NCBI GenBank assembly: GCA_035546635.1
Contig: DASZWJ010000017.1
Span: forward strand, 62,001 to 126,000
Source of the DNA: Gammaproteobacteria bacterium
Lineage (GTDB): Bacteria; Pseudomonadota; Gammaproteobacteria; JAURND01
Direction: 5' to 3'
DNA length: 64,000 nucleotides
In this document: one piece after another, positions 47,329 through 57,787 of the stretch
Numbering within the stretch: the stretch's first letter is position 1
Layout: the number at the start of each line of letters is the position of its first letter
The notes under the pieces: generated by a model
Databases searched by the model: none
What the model saw: the letters and a program-made list of their open reading frames with translations, nothing else
Told to the model about the DNA's origin: nothing
Position numbers and translations under genes: made by a program

Positions 47329-48987
47329 TCATTCCCACTCAATCGTCGCCGGTGGTTTTTCCGAAACATCATAAACCACTCGCGATACGCCTTCGACTTC
47401 ATTCAAGATGCGTTGTGACACTTTATGTAACACCGCATAAGGTAATTCAAACCAATGCGCCGTCATAAAATCCAAGGTTTCTACAGCGCGTAATGCAATC
47501 ACATATTCATATTTGCGCGCATCTCCTTTCACCCCTACTGATTTAACCGGCAAGAATACGGCAAATGCCTGACTGATTTTGTGATACAAGTCGGCATCAC
47601 GTAATTCTTGAATAAAAATAGCATCGGCATGCTGGAGAATTTTGACATATTCCGATTTCACCTCGCCTAAAATCCGCACGCCAAGGCCTGGACCAGGAAA
47701 AGGATGGCGATAAACCAAATCATAAGGGATACCCAATTCCAAACCAATGGTGCGCACTTCATCTTTAAATAATTCACGCAAGGGTTCCAACAACGGTAAG
47801 CGCATATGCTGCGGTAAACCACCGACATTATGGTGTGATTTAATCACTTGGGCTTTACCGGTTTTAGTCGCAGCCGATTCAATCACATCAGGATAAATCG
47901 TGCCTTGCGCTAACCAACGCACATCGGTCAGTTTATCGGCTTCTTGCTCAAAAATGCGAATAAATTCACGCCCGATAATGCGACGTTTATCCTCAGGATC
48001 TTTAACACCTTTGAGCGCAGCAAAAAATTGCTTGGCGGCATTGACGCGTATCACCTGGATACCAAAATGTTCGCTGATATTACTGACCACTTCATCGCCT
48101 TCTTCTGCGCGCAGCAAACCAGTATCGACAAACACACAAATTAATTGATCGCCTATGGCTTCATGTAATAACGCAGCAACGACCGTTGAATCGACACCGC
48201 CTGATAAACCCAGCAATACCTTATCATCACCCACCTGTTCACGGATTTGCATAATACGGTCTTCAACAATATTTTTTGGTGTCCATAATGCGGTACAACC
48301 ACAAATATCATGTACAAAACGATGAATAATTCGCATCCCCTGGCGGGTATGCGTGACTTCAGGATGAAATTGCAATCCATAAAAACGCCGCTCCTCATTG
48401 GCCATACCTGCCAAAGGAGAATTTTTAGAACTGGCGATACAATTAAATCCCGGCGGCAACGTGATGACTTTATCACCATGACTCATCCAGACATCGAGCA
48501 AAGGCACATGACCCGCGCCGGTATGATCCTCAATGCCGCTTAATAATGAAGAATGGCCTTGTACTTCGACTTGCGCGTAACCAAATTCGCGTTGTGTGGA
48601 AGATTCCACTTCACCCCCTAATTGCGCAGCCATGGTCTGCATTCCATAGCAAATACCCAATACGGGACAGCCCAGCTCAAACACAATGCCTGGCGCTCGT
48701 GGCGTATCGCTGGCGGTTACGGTTTCTGGACCACCTGATAATATAATGCCATCTGGCGTTGTGCCCTCAATCGCTATATCAAATGCATCCGTATCTGCTC
48801 CGATAATCTCGCAATAAACACCGCATTCGCGCACTCTTCTGGCAATTAACTGGGTATATTGGGAACCGAAATCGATGATAAGAATACGTTGTTCGTGGAT
48901 ATCTGCCGCAAGCGGCAAGAAGGAATCTGCTGTCATTTGCAGAGTAAAAGAAGAGGTGTTTTCGGTAACGATTTCTTGAGTATCCAT
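47329..48987 (-). CDS. guaA: GMP synthase (glutamine-hydrolysing)
   Basis: GuaA converts XMP to GMP. The 552-aa protein has the class I amidotransferase domain (catalytic Cys in [16 protein letters not shown], about 112; FHPEVTHT), the PP-loop ATPase motif [17 protein letters not shown] (about 258-274) and the dimerisation domain ending TIEWE. It starts about 25 residues earlier than E. coli GuaA; GGAG 7 bases before this ATG supports the extension. guaB is not adjacent. Confidence 0.96.
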   Translation of the reverse strand: MDTQEIVTENTSSFTLQMTADSFLPLAADIHEQRILIIDFGSQYTQLIARRVRECGVYCEIIGADTDAFDIAIEGTTPDGIILSGGPETVTASDTPRAPGIVFELGCPVLGICYGMQTMAAQLGGEVESSTQREFGYAQVEVQGHSSLLSGIEDHTGAGHVPLLDVWMSHGDKVITLPPGFNCIASSKNSPLAGMANEERRFYGLQFHPEVTHTRQGMRIIHRFVHDICGCTALWTPKNIVEDRIMQIREQVGDDKVLLGLSGGVDSTVVAALLHEAIGDQLICVFVDTGLLRAEEGDEVVSNISEHFGIQVIRVNAAKQFFAALKGVKDPEDKRRIIGREFIRIFEQEADKLTDVRWLAQGTIYPDVIESAATKTGKAQVIKSHHNVGGLPQHMRLPLLEPLRELFKDEVRTIGLELGIPYDLVYRHPFPGPGLGVRILGEVKSEYVKILQHADAIFIQELRDADLYHKISQAFAVFLPVKSVGVKGDARKYEYVIALRAVETLDFMTAHWFELPYAVLHKVSQRILNEVEGVSRVVYDVSEKPPATIEWE

Positions 48988-49016
48988 TGCGGACTCCGGG
49001 GAATTTATTCTTTTTT

Positions 49017-49055
49017 GTAATTACTCACCCCCTTTGAAAAAAGGGGAGTAGTTAC
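49017..49055. repeat. Family-B palindrome with flanking arms
   Basis: GTAATTACTCACCCC pairs with GGGGAGTAGTTAC around CTTTGAAAAAA, upstream of guaA. The TTACTC/GAGTAGTTA flank also forms the outer arm of the 7.9-kb palindrome. Confidence 0.75.
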
Positions 49056-49094
49056 TCTTTTTCCTGTGTAGGGGAGAAAAATTTACAATGCCAA

Positions 49095-50411
49095 CTAACT
49101 GCACACACCATATAAATCATACGCATCTGCTTCTTCAATCAACACTTGCGCGAAGTCACCTGGTTTAAGTCTAGTCGCATCACGAATATAAACTTTCCCA
49201 TCAATTTCAGGTGCATCAGCGGCACTGCGAGCAATTGCCCCCTCAGCATCGACTTCATCCACTAAAACTTGTAAAGTCTGACCCACTTTACGCTGCAAAC
49301 GCCGTGCGCTTATCTCGGCTTGCGTTTGCATAAAACGCTCCCAGCGCTCTTGTTTAAGGGAGTCTGGCACTGGATCTGGCAAATCATTGGCGGTGGCACC
49401 TGCAACCGGTGAATATTGAAAACAACCCACACGGTCTAATTCAGCTTCTGTTAAAAATTCCAATAATTCCTCAAATTCTGCTTCCGTCTCCCCAGGAAAA
49501 CCTACAATAAAAGTGCTGCGCAAGGTAATTTCTGGGCAGATTTTACGCCAAGCCTTGATACGCGCCAAATTGTTTTCACTGCTGGCGGGGCGCTTCATTA
49601 ATTTTAATATGCGGGGACTGGCGTGCTGAAATGGAATATCCAGATAAGGTAGCAATTGGCCTTGTGCCATTAAGGGAATCACTTCGTCCACATGCGGATA
49701 AGGGTACACATAATGTAAACGCACCCAAATACCAAATTCAGCTAAGGCACCGGCCAATTCTGTCATGCGTGTTTTGACTGCTTTGCCCTGCCAAATTTCA
49801 GTGCGGTATTTTACATCGACACCATAGGCGCTGGTGTCTTGAGAAATCACCAGCAATTCCTTGACGCCCGCTTTGACTAATAATGCAGCCTCATTCAACA
49901 CTTCAGCGATGGAACGGCTAACTAATTTACCACGCATAGATGGGATAATGCAGAAAGCGCATTTGTGATTGCAGCCTTCGGAAATTTTTAAATACGCATA
50001 ATGGCGTGGTGTGAGCTTGATGCCTTGGGGAGGAACCAGGCTAGTAAATGGGTCAGCAGGGGGTGGTAGATGGGTGTGGACGGCCTGCATCACAGCAGTG
50101 TAATCCTGCGGACCAGTGATGGCCAGCACATCAGGATGTTGTTTGCGGATTAATTCACTTTTAGCACCAAGGCAGCCAGTAACAACGACTTTGCCATTTT
50201 TAGCTAAGGCTTCTTCAATGGCTTCCAGTGACTCAGTCACTGCTTCATCGATAAATCCACAGGTATTAACGACGACTAAGTCGGCCTGTTGGTATTGCGG
50301 CACAATTTGATAACCCTCTGCGCGCAGCTGGGTCAGTATGCGTTCTGAATCAACCAGTGCTTTGGGGCAACCCAGGCTGACAAAACCAATTTTGGGATCA
50401 AGGGCGGTCAT
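49095..50411 (-). CDS. rimO: Ribosomal protein S12 methylthiotransferase RimO
   Basis: RimO is a radical-SAM enzyme with two Fe-S clusters that methylthiolates Asp88 of ribosomal protein S12. The 438-aa protein has the N-terminal domain with [15 protein letters not shown] and [16 protein letters not shown], the radical-SAM motif [13 protein letters not shown] (about 145-157) and a TRAM domain at the C-terminus. It lies downstream of the SUF operon, which could supply its clusters. Confidence 0.96.
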   Translation of the reverse strand: MTALDPKIGFVSLGCPKALVDSERILTQLRAEGYQIVPQYQQADLVVVNTCGFIDEAVTESLEAIEEALAKNGKVVVTGCLGAKSELIRKQHPDVLAITGPQDYTAVMQAVHTHLPPPADPFTSLVPPQGIKLTPRHYAYLKISEGCNHKCAFCIIPSMRGKLVSRSIAEVLNEAALLVKAGVKELLVISQDTSAYGVDVKYRTEIWQGKAVKTRMTELAGALAEFGIWVRLHYVYPYPHVDEVIPLMAQGQLLPYLDIPFQHASPRILKLMKRPASSENNLARIKAWRKICPEITLRSTFIVGFPGETEAEFEELLEFLTEAELDRVGCFQYSPVAGATANDLPDPVPDSLKQERWERFMQTQAEISARRLQRKVGQTLQVLVDEVDAEGAIARSAADAPEIDGKVYIRDATRLKPGDFAQVLIEEADAYDLYGVCS

Positions 50412-50509
50412 ACAAACTCGAAATTTTTATAGAGTATGTCCACAGTAACATAGCTTAGGAATCTCTATCAATATGTAATGGCAGTATGCTCTCTGAACTA
50501 TCACGCTTA

Positions 50510-51049
50510 CTAGAACATCCCCAACTCTAACTTGGCAACATCAGACATCATGCTGCGATCCCAAGGCGGATCAAATACTAATTCAACGTCGACTTCTTTA
50601 ACTTTAGGTAGCGCCAGTAATTTTTGCTTCACATCTTCAGCTAAAACCGGCCCCATCCCACAACCTGGCGCTGTCAATGTCATTTTAATAGCGATATGCT
50701 GTTCGCCATTGTCTTTCTCAGTAATTTTACAATCATAAATCAGCCCCAGATCCACTATATTCACCGGGATTTCTGGATCGTAACAAGTCTTGAGACGTTC
50801 CCAAACCAGATCTTGCAAGGTGATACCTTCAGGCAGCTCCACCAATGCCGGCGCAATTTCTCTACCTAAAGCGTCAGCATCTTTGCCATCAATACGTGCC
50901 AGATTTCCGTAAACATTGACGGTAAAGGTATTACCTAATTCTTGCGTGATGGTGACCTCTGTTCCGGCGGTTAAATAAATAGGCGCGCCTGAGGGAATGA
51001 GTAACGCATCTACGTTGCGCGATAATATGATGATAGTGTGATCTGTCAT
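50510..51049 (-). CDS. sufT: SUF-associated protein SufT (DUF59 family)
   Basis: A 179-aa protein with a DUF59/MIP18 domain (CYDPEIPVNIVDLGLIYDC, about 92-110; MTLTAPGCGMGPVLAEDVK). These proteins help mature Fe-S proteins, especially under high demand. It is the last gene of the SUF cluster, 64 bases after sufA. Confidence 0.9.
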   Translation of the reverse strand: MTDHTIIILSRNVDALLIPSGAPIYLTAGTEVTITQELGNTFTVNVYGNLARIDGKDADALGREIAPALVELPEGITLQDLVWERLKTCYDPEIPVNIVDLGLIYDCKITEKDNGEQHIAIKMTLTAPGCGMGPVLAEDVKQKLLALPKVKEVDVELVFDPPWDRSMMSDVAKLELGMF

Positions 51050-51113
51050 GGTTTACCTATCTAGGCTGTGGCGCAGATGGCTATCAACGCTCACAGAAAA
51101 GTAAAATATTTGT

Positions 51114-51473
51114 CTAGGTGTCAGCTTTTATTGTAAAACTCTCGCCACAACCGCATAAGCCGTTAGCGTTAGGATTATCAAATACTAATTGCCTTTGACC
51201 GCTGCCTTTGTCTACAAAATTAATTACTGTGCCACGGATGATATTCACACAATCTGCGGCTAAAAATACCGGTATCTGATTGATGGTGGCGCAGATATCA
51301 TCTGGGCGTGGTTGCCGTGCCACATCAACTAAGTAAGAAAAACCAGAACAGCCGGTTTTTTTAACACCGATACTGATGCCGGCAGTTTCACCTAAATCGG
51401 CTAAAAAAGGTCTTAGGTGATTGCGGGCATCATCGGTTATTGAAATAATGGATTCTGAATGGTTGGTTGACAT
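51114..51473 (-). CDS. sufA: A-type Fe-S carrier SufA
   Basis: The start at 51473 is chosen (MSTNHSESIISITDDARNHL); the upstream in-frame stretch to 51545 comes from a family-B palindrome. The 119-aa protein has the A-type cysteine set: one in KKTGCSGFSYLVD (about 43-55) and two in NGLCGCGESFTI near the end. It would accept clusters from SufBCD and pass them to targets. Confidence 0.92.
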   Translation of the reverse strand: MSTNHSESIISITDDARNHLRPFLADLGETAGISIGVKKTGCSGFSYLVDVARQPRPDDICATINQIPVFLAADCVNIIRGTVINFVDKGSGQRQLVFDNPNANGLCGCGESFTIKADT

Positions 51474-51508
51474 ATTTTTCTCGTTGATAGTGGGTGGTAT
51501 CTTTCCAG

Positions 51509-51536
51509 CCTCACCCCCTTTGAAAAAGGGGTGAGA
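51509..51536. repeat. Family-B palindrome inside the SUF operon
   Basis: CCTCACCCC-CTTTGAAAAA-GGGGTGAG in the sufU-sufA gap. If it formed a terminator it would attenuate sufA-sufT expression. Confidence 0.75.
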
Positions 51537-51563
51537 ACTTAACAACGCTCCTCGTGGAAGAGG

Positions 51564-51989
51564 TTACTCATGCCTCAGTGCACTCATCATCGTGTGCCAA
51601 GCTAAAGTGGCACACTTCACGCGCGCTGGGTAGGCAGCGACACCAGCCAGCACGGATAATTTTCCTAACTGTTCCACTTCTGCCGTTTCACCCCCTGTCA
51701 CCAATTGATGAAAGCGCTGAAAAATTCTCTGCACCTCATCTAGGGTTTTTCCTTTAATCGCTTCCGTCATCAAAGAAGCCGAGGCCATCGAGATTGCACA
51801 ACCTGTTCCCTGAAAGGTCGCATCAGTTACCACGCCCTTATCCTCAGTTAAATAAACCGTCAAACGATCACCGCATAATGGATTAAACCCTTCCAGCACA
51901 CAGTTAGCAGTCGATGTCACACCGAAATTGCGCGGTCTTCTACCATGATCGATAATGACTTCTTGATATAATTCGTGTAATTCAGACAT
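51564..51989 (-). CDS. sufU: SUF scaffold/sulfur-transfer protein SufU
   Basis: A 141-aa NifU/IscU-fold protein of the SUF type: YQEVIIDHGRRPRNFG, NPLCGDRLTVYL (first Cys about 41), GTGCAISMASASLM (second Cys about 67) and RVKCATLAW (third Cys about 128). It carries the roughly 20-residue insertion FQRFHQLVTGGETAEVEQLG (about 93-112) that separates SufU from IscU. It overlaps sufS by 1 base. It would receive sulfur from SufS. Confidence 0.93.
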   Translation of the reverse strand: MSELHELYQEVIIDHGRRPRNFGVTSTANCVLEGFNPLCGDRLTVYLTEDKGVVTDATFQGTGCAISMASASLMTEAIKGKTLDEVQRIFQRFHQLVTGGETAEVEQLGKLSVLAGVAAYPARVKCATLAWHTMMSALRHE

Positions 51990-53236
51990 TATTGAAATAA
52001 CCTAATCACTTTAGTTAAAGTCGCTGCCACAATCTCGATTTCTTCAGCCGTATTATACAAACCGAATGACACCCGTACCGTTGCCGCAAGCCCAAATCTT
52101 TCCATTAACGGCATGCCACAGTGATGCCCTACCCGCACGGCCACGCCAAAACTGTCTAATGCGGTGCCAATATCATGCGGATGAATATTTTCCAATACAA
52201 AAGAATGGATGGCTGCTTTATGTTGGCTGGTGCCGATCATACGCAGTTCAGGTATTTCACTGAAGCGTTGTGTCGCTAATTGTTGCAAATCATGTTCATG
52301 CGCAGCAATGCGATCAATGCCTAGGGTTGCTAAGTAATCTAATGCTGCACCAAAACCAACTACTGCTGCAATATTGGCAGTGCCCGCTTCAAATTTATAG
52401 GGTAAATCATTGTAAGTGGTTTTTTCAAAGGTGACTTGACGAATCATATTGCCGCCACCTTGATAAGGCGGCATAGCCTCTAGCCAGCGTGTCTTGCCAT
52501 ATAATACGCCAATACCTGTGGGTGCATACATTTTGTGGCCGGAAAATGTGTAAAAATCACAATCTAAATCCTGCACATCAACCGGCATATGTGGCACACC
52601 TTGGGCACCGTCAATTAACACGGGGATGTCATGCGCATGCGCCATGGCAATGATTTGTTTTACCGGGTTGATGGTGCCAAGCACATTGGAAACATGGGTG
52701 ATGGCAACCAGGCGTGTACGCGCATTGAGTAATTTCGCATAGGCATCTAAATCCAATTCGCCGACATCAGTCACTGGGATGACTTTTAATTTGGCGCCGA
52801 TTTGCTCACAAACAAATTGCCAAGGCACAATGTTAGCGTGATGTTCCATAGCGCTGATAATGATTTCATCACCAGCTTTAATCTGTATTCGACTTAAACA
52901 GCTAGCTACTAGGTTAATGCCTTCGGTAGTGCCTTTGACAAATATAATCTCATGGCGGTGTTCGGCATTAATTAGCTTTTGAATTTTATCGCGTGTACTT
53001 TCGTAAAGTGCGGTAGCACGTTCGCTTAATAAATAAACACTGCGGTGGATGTTGGCGTTGTCATTGCAATAATAATCATTCATAGCTTTGATAACGGCTA
53101 TGGGTTTTTGTGTGGTATTGCTGTTGTCGACATAGACTAATGGATGGCCGTGGATTTTTTGCTTCAAGATGGGGAAATCTTCACGGATGCGAGTAATGTC
53201 TAGTGTCGCTGATTTAGCGGTTATATGTGGTGTCAT
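51989..53236 (-). CDS. sufS: Cysteine desulfurase SufS
   Basis: A PLP-dependent group II desulfurase of 415 aa that liberates sulfur from cysteine. It has LVYVDNSNTTQKPIAVI (about 33-49), ISAMEHHANIVPWQ (about 126-139), the PLP lysine in YTFSGHKMYAPTGIGVLYG (about 233) and the catalytic cysteine in RVGHHCGMPLMERFG (about 374). It starts 182 bases after sufD, the largest gap in the operon, which holds a perfect palindrome. Confidence 0.95.
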   Translation of the reverse strand: MTPHITAKSATLDITRIREDFPILKQKIHGHPLVYVDNSNTTQKPIAVIKAMNDYYCNDNANIHRSVYLLSERATALYESTRDKIQKLINAEHRHEIIFVKGTTEGINLVASCLSRIQIKAGDEIIISAMEHHANIVPWQFVCEQIGAKLKVIPVTDVGELDLDAYAKLLNARTRLVAITHVSNVLGTINPVKQIIAMAHAHDIPVLIDGAQGVPHMPVDVQDLDCDFYTFSGHKMYAPTGIGVLYGKTRWLEAMPPYQGGGNMIRQVTFEKTTYNDLPYKFEAGTANIAAVVGFGAALDYLATLGIDRIAAHEHDLQQLATQRFSEIPELRMIGTSQHKAAIHSFVLENIHPHDIGTALDSFGVAVRVGHHCGMPLMERFGLAATVRVSFGLYNTAEEIEIVAATLTKVIRLFQ

Positions 53237-53328
53237 GACTATTCTCGTAATTAAGCTTGCGGGGCGTTGTTGAATAAATCGAATACATCGAGCCTCAACC
53301 TAGTAACTACTCACCCTGTAAAAAACAC

Positions 53329-53413
53329 TGTCATTCCCGCGCAGGCGGGAATCTATTTCTTTTCCGGCACGGAGACAAAGTCAGGATAGATTCCCGCCTG
53401 CGCGGGAATGACA
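53329..53413. repeat. Family-C palindrome, perfect 28-bp arms
   Basis: Arms 53329-53356 and 53386-53413 are exact complements (starting TGTCATTCCCGCGCAGGCGG) separated by 29 bases. Each arm also contains an internal TTCCCGCGCAGGCGGGAA hairpin. Located between sufD and sufS, it could terminate or stabilise mRNA. Confidence 0.92.
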
Positions 53414-53418
53414 ACGCT

Positions 53419-54726
53419 TCATGATAACTTTTTTAATACCAATCTCTGCAAATACTCTGCAATTTCCGGCTCATTGATCTGACTTAGCACATCCTTTGCA
53501 AACGCCTCCGTCAACAGCGAAGTCGCAGTCGCTGCATCCAACCCACGTGAACGCAAATAAAATAGCGCTTCATCATCAATCTGCCCCACCGTTGCACCAT
53601 GTGTACACTGCACATCATCGGCGTAAATTTCCAATTCTGGTTTGGTATTCATCTCTGCCGTTTGCGTCAACAAAATATTTTTATTCGTCTGTTGCGACTG
53701 CGTATGCTGTGCGAAAGGATGCACAATCACTTTGCCATTGAATACGCCCTTGGCTTGATCTGACAATATGCCTTTATAATATTCATCGGAAGTGCCATGC
53801 GTACTTCGGTGATCGATGCGGGTGTGATGATCGACATGCTGCTGGCCGGAAGCAATATAAAGTCCACGCAATTGACAATACGCCCCAGGTGCATTTAAAG
53901 AAAAATTTAAGTCATCGCGCGCCAATTTTGCACCTAAAGAAATACTACAACTACGCACCCGACTATCAGCATGCTGGTTAATAACGGTCATTGCTGTATG
54001 GATAGTTGCTGGGTTTTCCTGTTGAATTTTATAAAGACTTAAGTCAGCATTCTTTCGCACCTCTATTTGGGTAACTAAGTTTTTATAGTAGATATGATGG
54101 CTAGCTGATTCCGACAAATGTTGTTCTACTATGACCGCCTTACTGTTTTCCTCTAATACCAAGATATTGCGAGGAGAACATAAACACACCTCTTGTTGCG
54201 TTGAAGTTAAAAATACGCAGTGTATTGGTTTTTTCACCACCGTATTCGGTGGTACCCATAAACAAACACCATCACTAAAAAATGCAGTATTGAAATTGAC
54301 CAATGGTGTTGTCGCAACGAGTTGCTGCAAAAAGGCTTGCAGTTTTTCAGCATGCTTAGTTAATGCTACGCCAAGTGGCAACAACAATACCCCCGCTTCC
54401 AAATCATGTATGGATGATAATGTTTGTGAAAAATGGCCATCGACAAATACCAATTGATGTGCAGGAAAATCAATTGGCACTGTCATTTTATCGGTGTTGC
54501 CGCTAGCTAAAACCAATGGTTGCTTAGCTAAAAATGTCAGATCGGTATATTTCCAATTTTCCTCTTTGCGCGAGGGAAAACCTTGCTGTAAAAATTCTGC
54601 TAGCGCAGCTTTACGCAATGCTTGCAACTTTGGTAAATTCTGACCTATCAGCTGCGGTTGCGCTTTTTGAAAAATAGCAGAAAAATCTGTTGCGTTTATC
54701 ATGTTTTCGCCAGCAACCACCTTCAT
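53419..54726 (-). CDS. sufD: Fe-S assembly protein SufD
   Basis: SufD joins SufB and SufC in the cluster scaffold complex. The start at 54726 is preferred since its ATGA overlaps the sufC stop; MINATDF at 54702 is an alternative. The 435-aa protein has the SRKEENWKYTDLTFL motif (about 50-64), a beta-helix core and the C-terminal signature ADDVQCTHGATVGQIDDEALFYLRSRG split around residues 368-394. Confidence 0.93.
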   Translation of the reverse strand: MKVVAGENMINATDFSAIFQKAQPQLIGQNLPKLQALRKAALAEFLQQGFPSRKEENWKYTDLTFLAKQPLVLASGNTDKMTVPIDFPAHQLVFVDGHFSQTLSSIHDLEAGVLLLPLGVALTKHAEKLQAFLQQLVATTPLVNFNTAFFSDGVCLWVPPNTVVKKPIHCVFLTSTQQEVCLCSPRNILVLEENSKAVIVEQHLSESASHHIYYKNLVTQIEVRKNADLSLYKIQQENPATIHTAMTVINQHADSRVRSCSISLGAKLARDDLNFSLNAPGAYCQLRGLYIASGQQHVDHHTRIDHRSTHGTSDEYYKGILSDQAKGVFNGKVIVHPFAQHTQSQQTNKNILLTQTAEMNTKPELEIYADDVQCTHGATVGQIDDEALFYLRSRGLDAATATSLLTEAFAKDVLSQINEPEIAEYLQRLVLKKLS

Positions 54727-55487
54727 ACCTGTTCCCCAGCCTGGCTCTGATCGAGCCAACCATAACCTTTGGCCTCTAATTCTAATGCTAATTCTTTACC
54801 ACCGGATTTAATGATGCGACCATCGACAAATACATGCACGTAATCGGGAACGATGTAATCTAGCAATCGCTGATAATGGGTAACTAACATGATCGCGCGA
54901 TCTTTGCTGCGTGAACTGTTGACACCTTTGGCGACTACTTGTAGCGCATCGATATCTAAGCCAGAATCGGTTTCATCTAGAATCGCCAGCCGCGGTTGTA
55001 ATACCAGCAATTGTAATATTTCATTGCGCTTTTTTTCACCGCCGGAAAAGCCTTCATTCACTGAACGTTTTAAAAAACTTTCGTCCATGTCTAGTTCTTT
55101 AATCAGGCTTTTGATTTTCTGCATAAATTCAAATGCATCCAGTTCTTGTTCGCCACGTTGTTTACGTATGCTGTTAAGAGCGGCTTTCAAAAAATACATG
55201 TTGTTGACGCCAGGAATTTCTACTGGATATTGGAAAGATAAAAATAAACCTTTGGCCGCGCGTTGTTCTGGACTCAGTGCTAATAAATCTTGCTCAAAAA
55301 AATTAACTTTACCTTGGGTGATGATGTAATCACTGCGACCTGCTAACACATTGGCCAGGGTGCTTTTCCCTGAACCGTTAGGACCCATGATGGCATGGAC
55401 TTCACCAGGTTGAATATTTAAATTGACACCGCGTAACACTTCTTTGCCTTCGGCGATATTTACGTGCAGGTTTTGTATATTTAACAT
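54723..55487 (-). CDS. sufC: Fe-S assembly ATPase SufC
   Basis: A 254-aa ABC-type ATPase with Walker A GPNGSGKSTLANVLAG (about 35-50), signature FSGGEKKRNEILQLL (about 148-162), Walker B LAILDETDSGLD and H-loop MLVTHYQRLL. It drives conformational change in SufBD. It follows sufB after 63 bases. Confidence 0.96.
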   Translation of the reverse strand: MLNIQNLHVNIAEGKEVLRGVNLNIQPGEVHAIMGPNGSGKSTLANVLAGRSDYIITQGKVNFFEQDLLALSPEQRAAKGLFLSFQYPVEIPGVNNMYFLKAALNSIRKQRGEQELDAFEFMQKIKSLIKELDMDESFLKRSVNEGFSGGEKKRNEILQLLVLQPRLAILDETDSGLDIDALQVVAKGVNSSRSKDRAIMLVTHYQRLLDYIVPDYVHVFVDGRIIKSGGKELALELEAKGYGWLDQSQAGEQV

Positions 55488-55550
55488 GTTGTGACTCTTG
55501 GTGAATGAATGTAAATTCTTCTCTCCTTGTATAAGAAGAATTTTTAGCGA

Positions 55551-56999
55551 TTACCCTATGCTTCCCTCTAAACTAACCTCCATTAATTTCTGCGCTTCCA
55601 CAGCAAATTCCATAGGCAACTCTTTAAACACCTGCTTGCAAAATCCATTGACAATCATGGAAATGGCGTCTTCTTTACTGATGCCACGTTGCTGACAATA
55701 AAACAACTGCGCTTCACTGATTTTAGAGGTTGTGGCTTCATGCTCGACACGTGCGGTGTTATTTTTCACTTCAATATAGGGGAAAGTATGACCTCCGCAG
55801 CGATCCCCCAGTAATAGAGTATCGCATTGCGTATAATTTCTGGCATTGGTTGCTCCTGGATTGACGCGCACTAAACCACGGTAGCTATTCTGACCCAAAC
55901 CTGCGGAAATGCCCTTGGATATAATAGTGCTACGTGTATTCTTACCGATATGCACCATTTTAGTACCCGTATCTGCTTGTTGGTGATGATTGGTCAGCGC
56001 AACGGAGTAAAACTCACCCACTGAATAATCGCCTTGCAAAATAACGCTAGGATATTTCCAGGTAATAGCCGAACCCGTTTCAATTTGCGTCCAAGAAATT
56101 TTGGCATGCGCACCGCGGCATGCGCCGCGCTTAGTCACAAAATTGTATATGCCGCCTTTACCGTCTTTATCTCCGGGATACCAGTTTTGCACAGTTGAAT
56201 ATTTAATTTGCGCGCCTGACAACGCTACCAATTCAACCACAGCGGCATGCAGCTGATTTTCATCACGCATAGGCGCAGTGCAACCTTCTAAATAACTGAC
56301 ATAAGCCCCTTCGTCAGCAATAATCAAGGTGCGTTCAAACTGTCCAGTATTTGCCGCATTAATGCGGAAATACGTCGAAAGTTCCATGGGACAGCGCACG
56401 CCCTTGGGAACATAGACAAATGAACCATCACTGAACACCGCAGAATTTAAGGCCGCGAAAAAATTATCGCGGTAAGGCACCACGCTACCCAAATATTGTT
56501 GAACCAATTCTGGATGGTTTTGCACGGCTTCGGAAAAAGAACAAAATACTACCCCTGCTTCAGCTAATTTTTCTTTGAACGTCGTCGCCACTGAAACACT
56601 GTCAAATACGGCATCTACCGCCACGCCTGCCAGACGTGCATGTTCATGCAACGGAATACCGAGTTTTTTATAGGTTTCTAAAATAGCTGGGTCGACTTCT
56701 TCAATACTCTTAGGGGCATTTTTTTGCGATTTGGGTGCTGAATAATACACGATCTTCTGATAGTCAACTGGTGGGTAATGTAATTGGCTCCATTCCGGCG
56801 GTGATAAGGTCAGCCAATGACGAAAGGCTTTCAATCGCCATTCCAGCATGAAATCCGGTTCGTTTTTTTTCTGCGAAATGCGACGAATGGTGTCTTCGTT
56901 TAAACCGGGAGCCAAGGCATCAGATTCGATAGGCGTGACGAAACCGTGTTGATATTTTTTATTGACGAGTTTGTCTATATAGTCACGTTCTTTTGGCAT
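55551..56999 (-). CDS. sufB: Fe-S assembly scaffold SufB
   Basis: The 482-aa core scaffold subunit on which clusters form. It contains [27 protein letters not shown], the conserved [18 protein letters not shown] (about 195-212), [20 protein letters not shown] (about 236-255) and the C-terminal [20 protein letters not shown] with the functional cysteine/histidine region. It follows the regulator after 10 bases. Confidence 0.96.
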   Translation of the reverse strand: MPKERDYIDKLVNKKYQHGFVTPIESDALAPGLNEDTIRRISQKKNEPDFMLEWRLKAFRHWLTLSPPEWSQLHYPPVDYQKIVYYSAPKSQKNAPKSIEEVDPAILETYKKLGIPLHEHARLAGVAVDAVFDSVSVATTFKEKLAEAGVVFCSFSEAVQNHPELVQQYLGSVVPYRDNFFAALNSAVFSDGSFVYVPKGVRCPMELSTYFRINAANTGQFERTLIIADEGAYVSYLEGCTAPMRDENQLHAAVVELVALSGAQIKYSTVQNWYPGDKDGKGGIYNFVTKRGACRGAHAKISWTQIETGSAITWKYPSVILQGDYSVGEFYSVALTNHHQQADTGTKMVHIGKNTRSTIISKGISAGLGQNSYRGLVRVNPGATNARNYTQCDTLLLGDRCGGHTFPYIEVKNNTARVEHEATTSKISEAQLFYCQQRGISKEDAISMIVNGFCKQVFKELPMEFAVEAQKLMEVSLEGSIG

Positions 57000-57009
57000 T
57001 ACTTATCTC

Positions 57010-57471
57010 TTACCTATTTGAAATTACTGCGCTTTTTGCACGAGAAGGAAAAAGTGCCGCCGGCAATGATAATGGCTGCGCCATATCAGCTAAGGTCACA
57101 TTCTGCAGCGTGTTAAACACAAAGCGGTTAATTGCACGCCAATTATGTTTCACTGCACATACACCCTCCTGAACACATAGCTGGGCTCCCTGGGCACATT
57201 CGGTCAAAGATGGTTTACCTTCGATGGCTGTCACCACTTCAGCTACACTAATAGCCGACGCTGGCTTACCGAGTTTATAACCACCACCAGTGCCACGAGC
57301 AGAAATAACCAGGCTGGCCTCGCATAGCATTTTTAGAATTTTACTCACGGTGGGAATCGCTAGATGAACCTGCTCTGCAATTTCACTGGCACTGACCCAT
57401 TGATCGGGCTGTACAGCTAAATGATGCATAATGACAGTTGCATAGTCCGCGAGTTTACTGATTCGTAACAT
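57010..57471 (-). CDS. Rrf2-family Fe-S regulator of the SUF operon
   Basis: A 153-aa Rrf2/IscR-like winged-helix repressor that senses Fe-S cluster status. It has the DNA-binding segment LRISKLADYATVIMHHLA, AIPTVSKILKMLCEA and ARGTGGGYKLGKPA, then a cluster-binding loop TECAQGAQLCVQEGVCAVKH with three cysteines and a histidine (about 90-108). It matches the regulator type placed first in SUF operons of gammaproteobacteria lacking IscR in front. Its own promoter contains a palindrome. Confidence 0.92.
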   Translation of the reverse strand: MLRISKLADYATVIMHHLAVQPDQWVSASEIAEQVHLAIPTVSKILKMLCEASLVISARGTGGGYKLGKPASAISVAEVVTAIEGKPSLTECAQGAQLCVQEGVCAVKHNWRAINRFVFNTLQNVTLADMAQPLSLPAALFPSRAKSAVISNR

Positions 57472-57501
57472 GAGGGGAAAAACTCTTGGTAGAATTTTTA
57501 T

Positions 57502-57530
57502 ATAGTACTGTTTCCGTACTATTTTGGCAA
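57502..57530 (-). promoter_or_regulatory. SUF operon promoter with central operator
   Basis: On the minus strand TTGCCA (57530-57525) and TACTAT (57507-57502) are spaced exactly 17 bp. A perfect inverted repeat ATAGTAC-N7-GTACTAT (57502-57522) covers the spacer and the -10. That is the expected place for the Rrf2 repressor encoded 31 bases downstream to block transcription. Confidence 0.7.
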
Positions 57531-57604
57531 AGTTTACAGGGGTATTGGTGCGGTGACAAATTATTTTGTTCTGAAATTCTTAACCTATAACACTGCACCC
57601 AGGT

Positions 57605-57632
57605 TCTCACCCACTTTGAAAAAGGGGGTAAG
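57605..57632. repeat. Family-B palindrome
   Basis: TCTCACCCACTTT-GAAA-AAGGGGGTAAGA, a copy with one substitution in the left arm, between the SUF promoter and the tRNA genes. Confidence 0.7.
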
Positions 57633-57715
57633 AGGCACGGAAGAAGTGCAGTGCTTAGTCTGACACATGATCCCCTTTACTCCCCCCGCCCAAATGTGAG
57701 ATTATTCTCCGCCTT

Positions 57716-57786
57716 GGCTGGGTGGCAGAGTGGTTATGCAGCGGCCTGCAAAGCCGTGGACGCCGGTTCGATTCCGACCCCAGCCT
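57716..57786 (+). tRNA. tRNA-Cys (anticodon GCA)
   Basis: Acceptor GGCTGGG/CCCAGCC, anticodon loop CTGCAAA, T-arm CGCCGGTTCGATTCCGACC region and discriminator U (typical of tRNA-Cys). The 3' CCA is not encoded (CGC follows), so it must be added post-transcriptionally. The next tRNA begins after a single base. Confidence 0.95.
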
Positions 57787-57787
57787 C

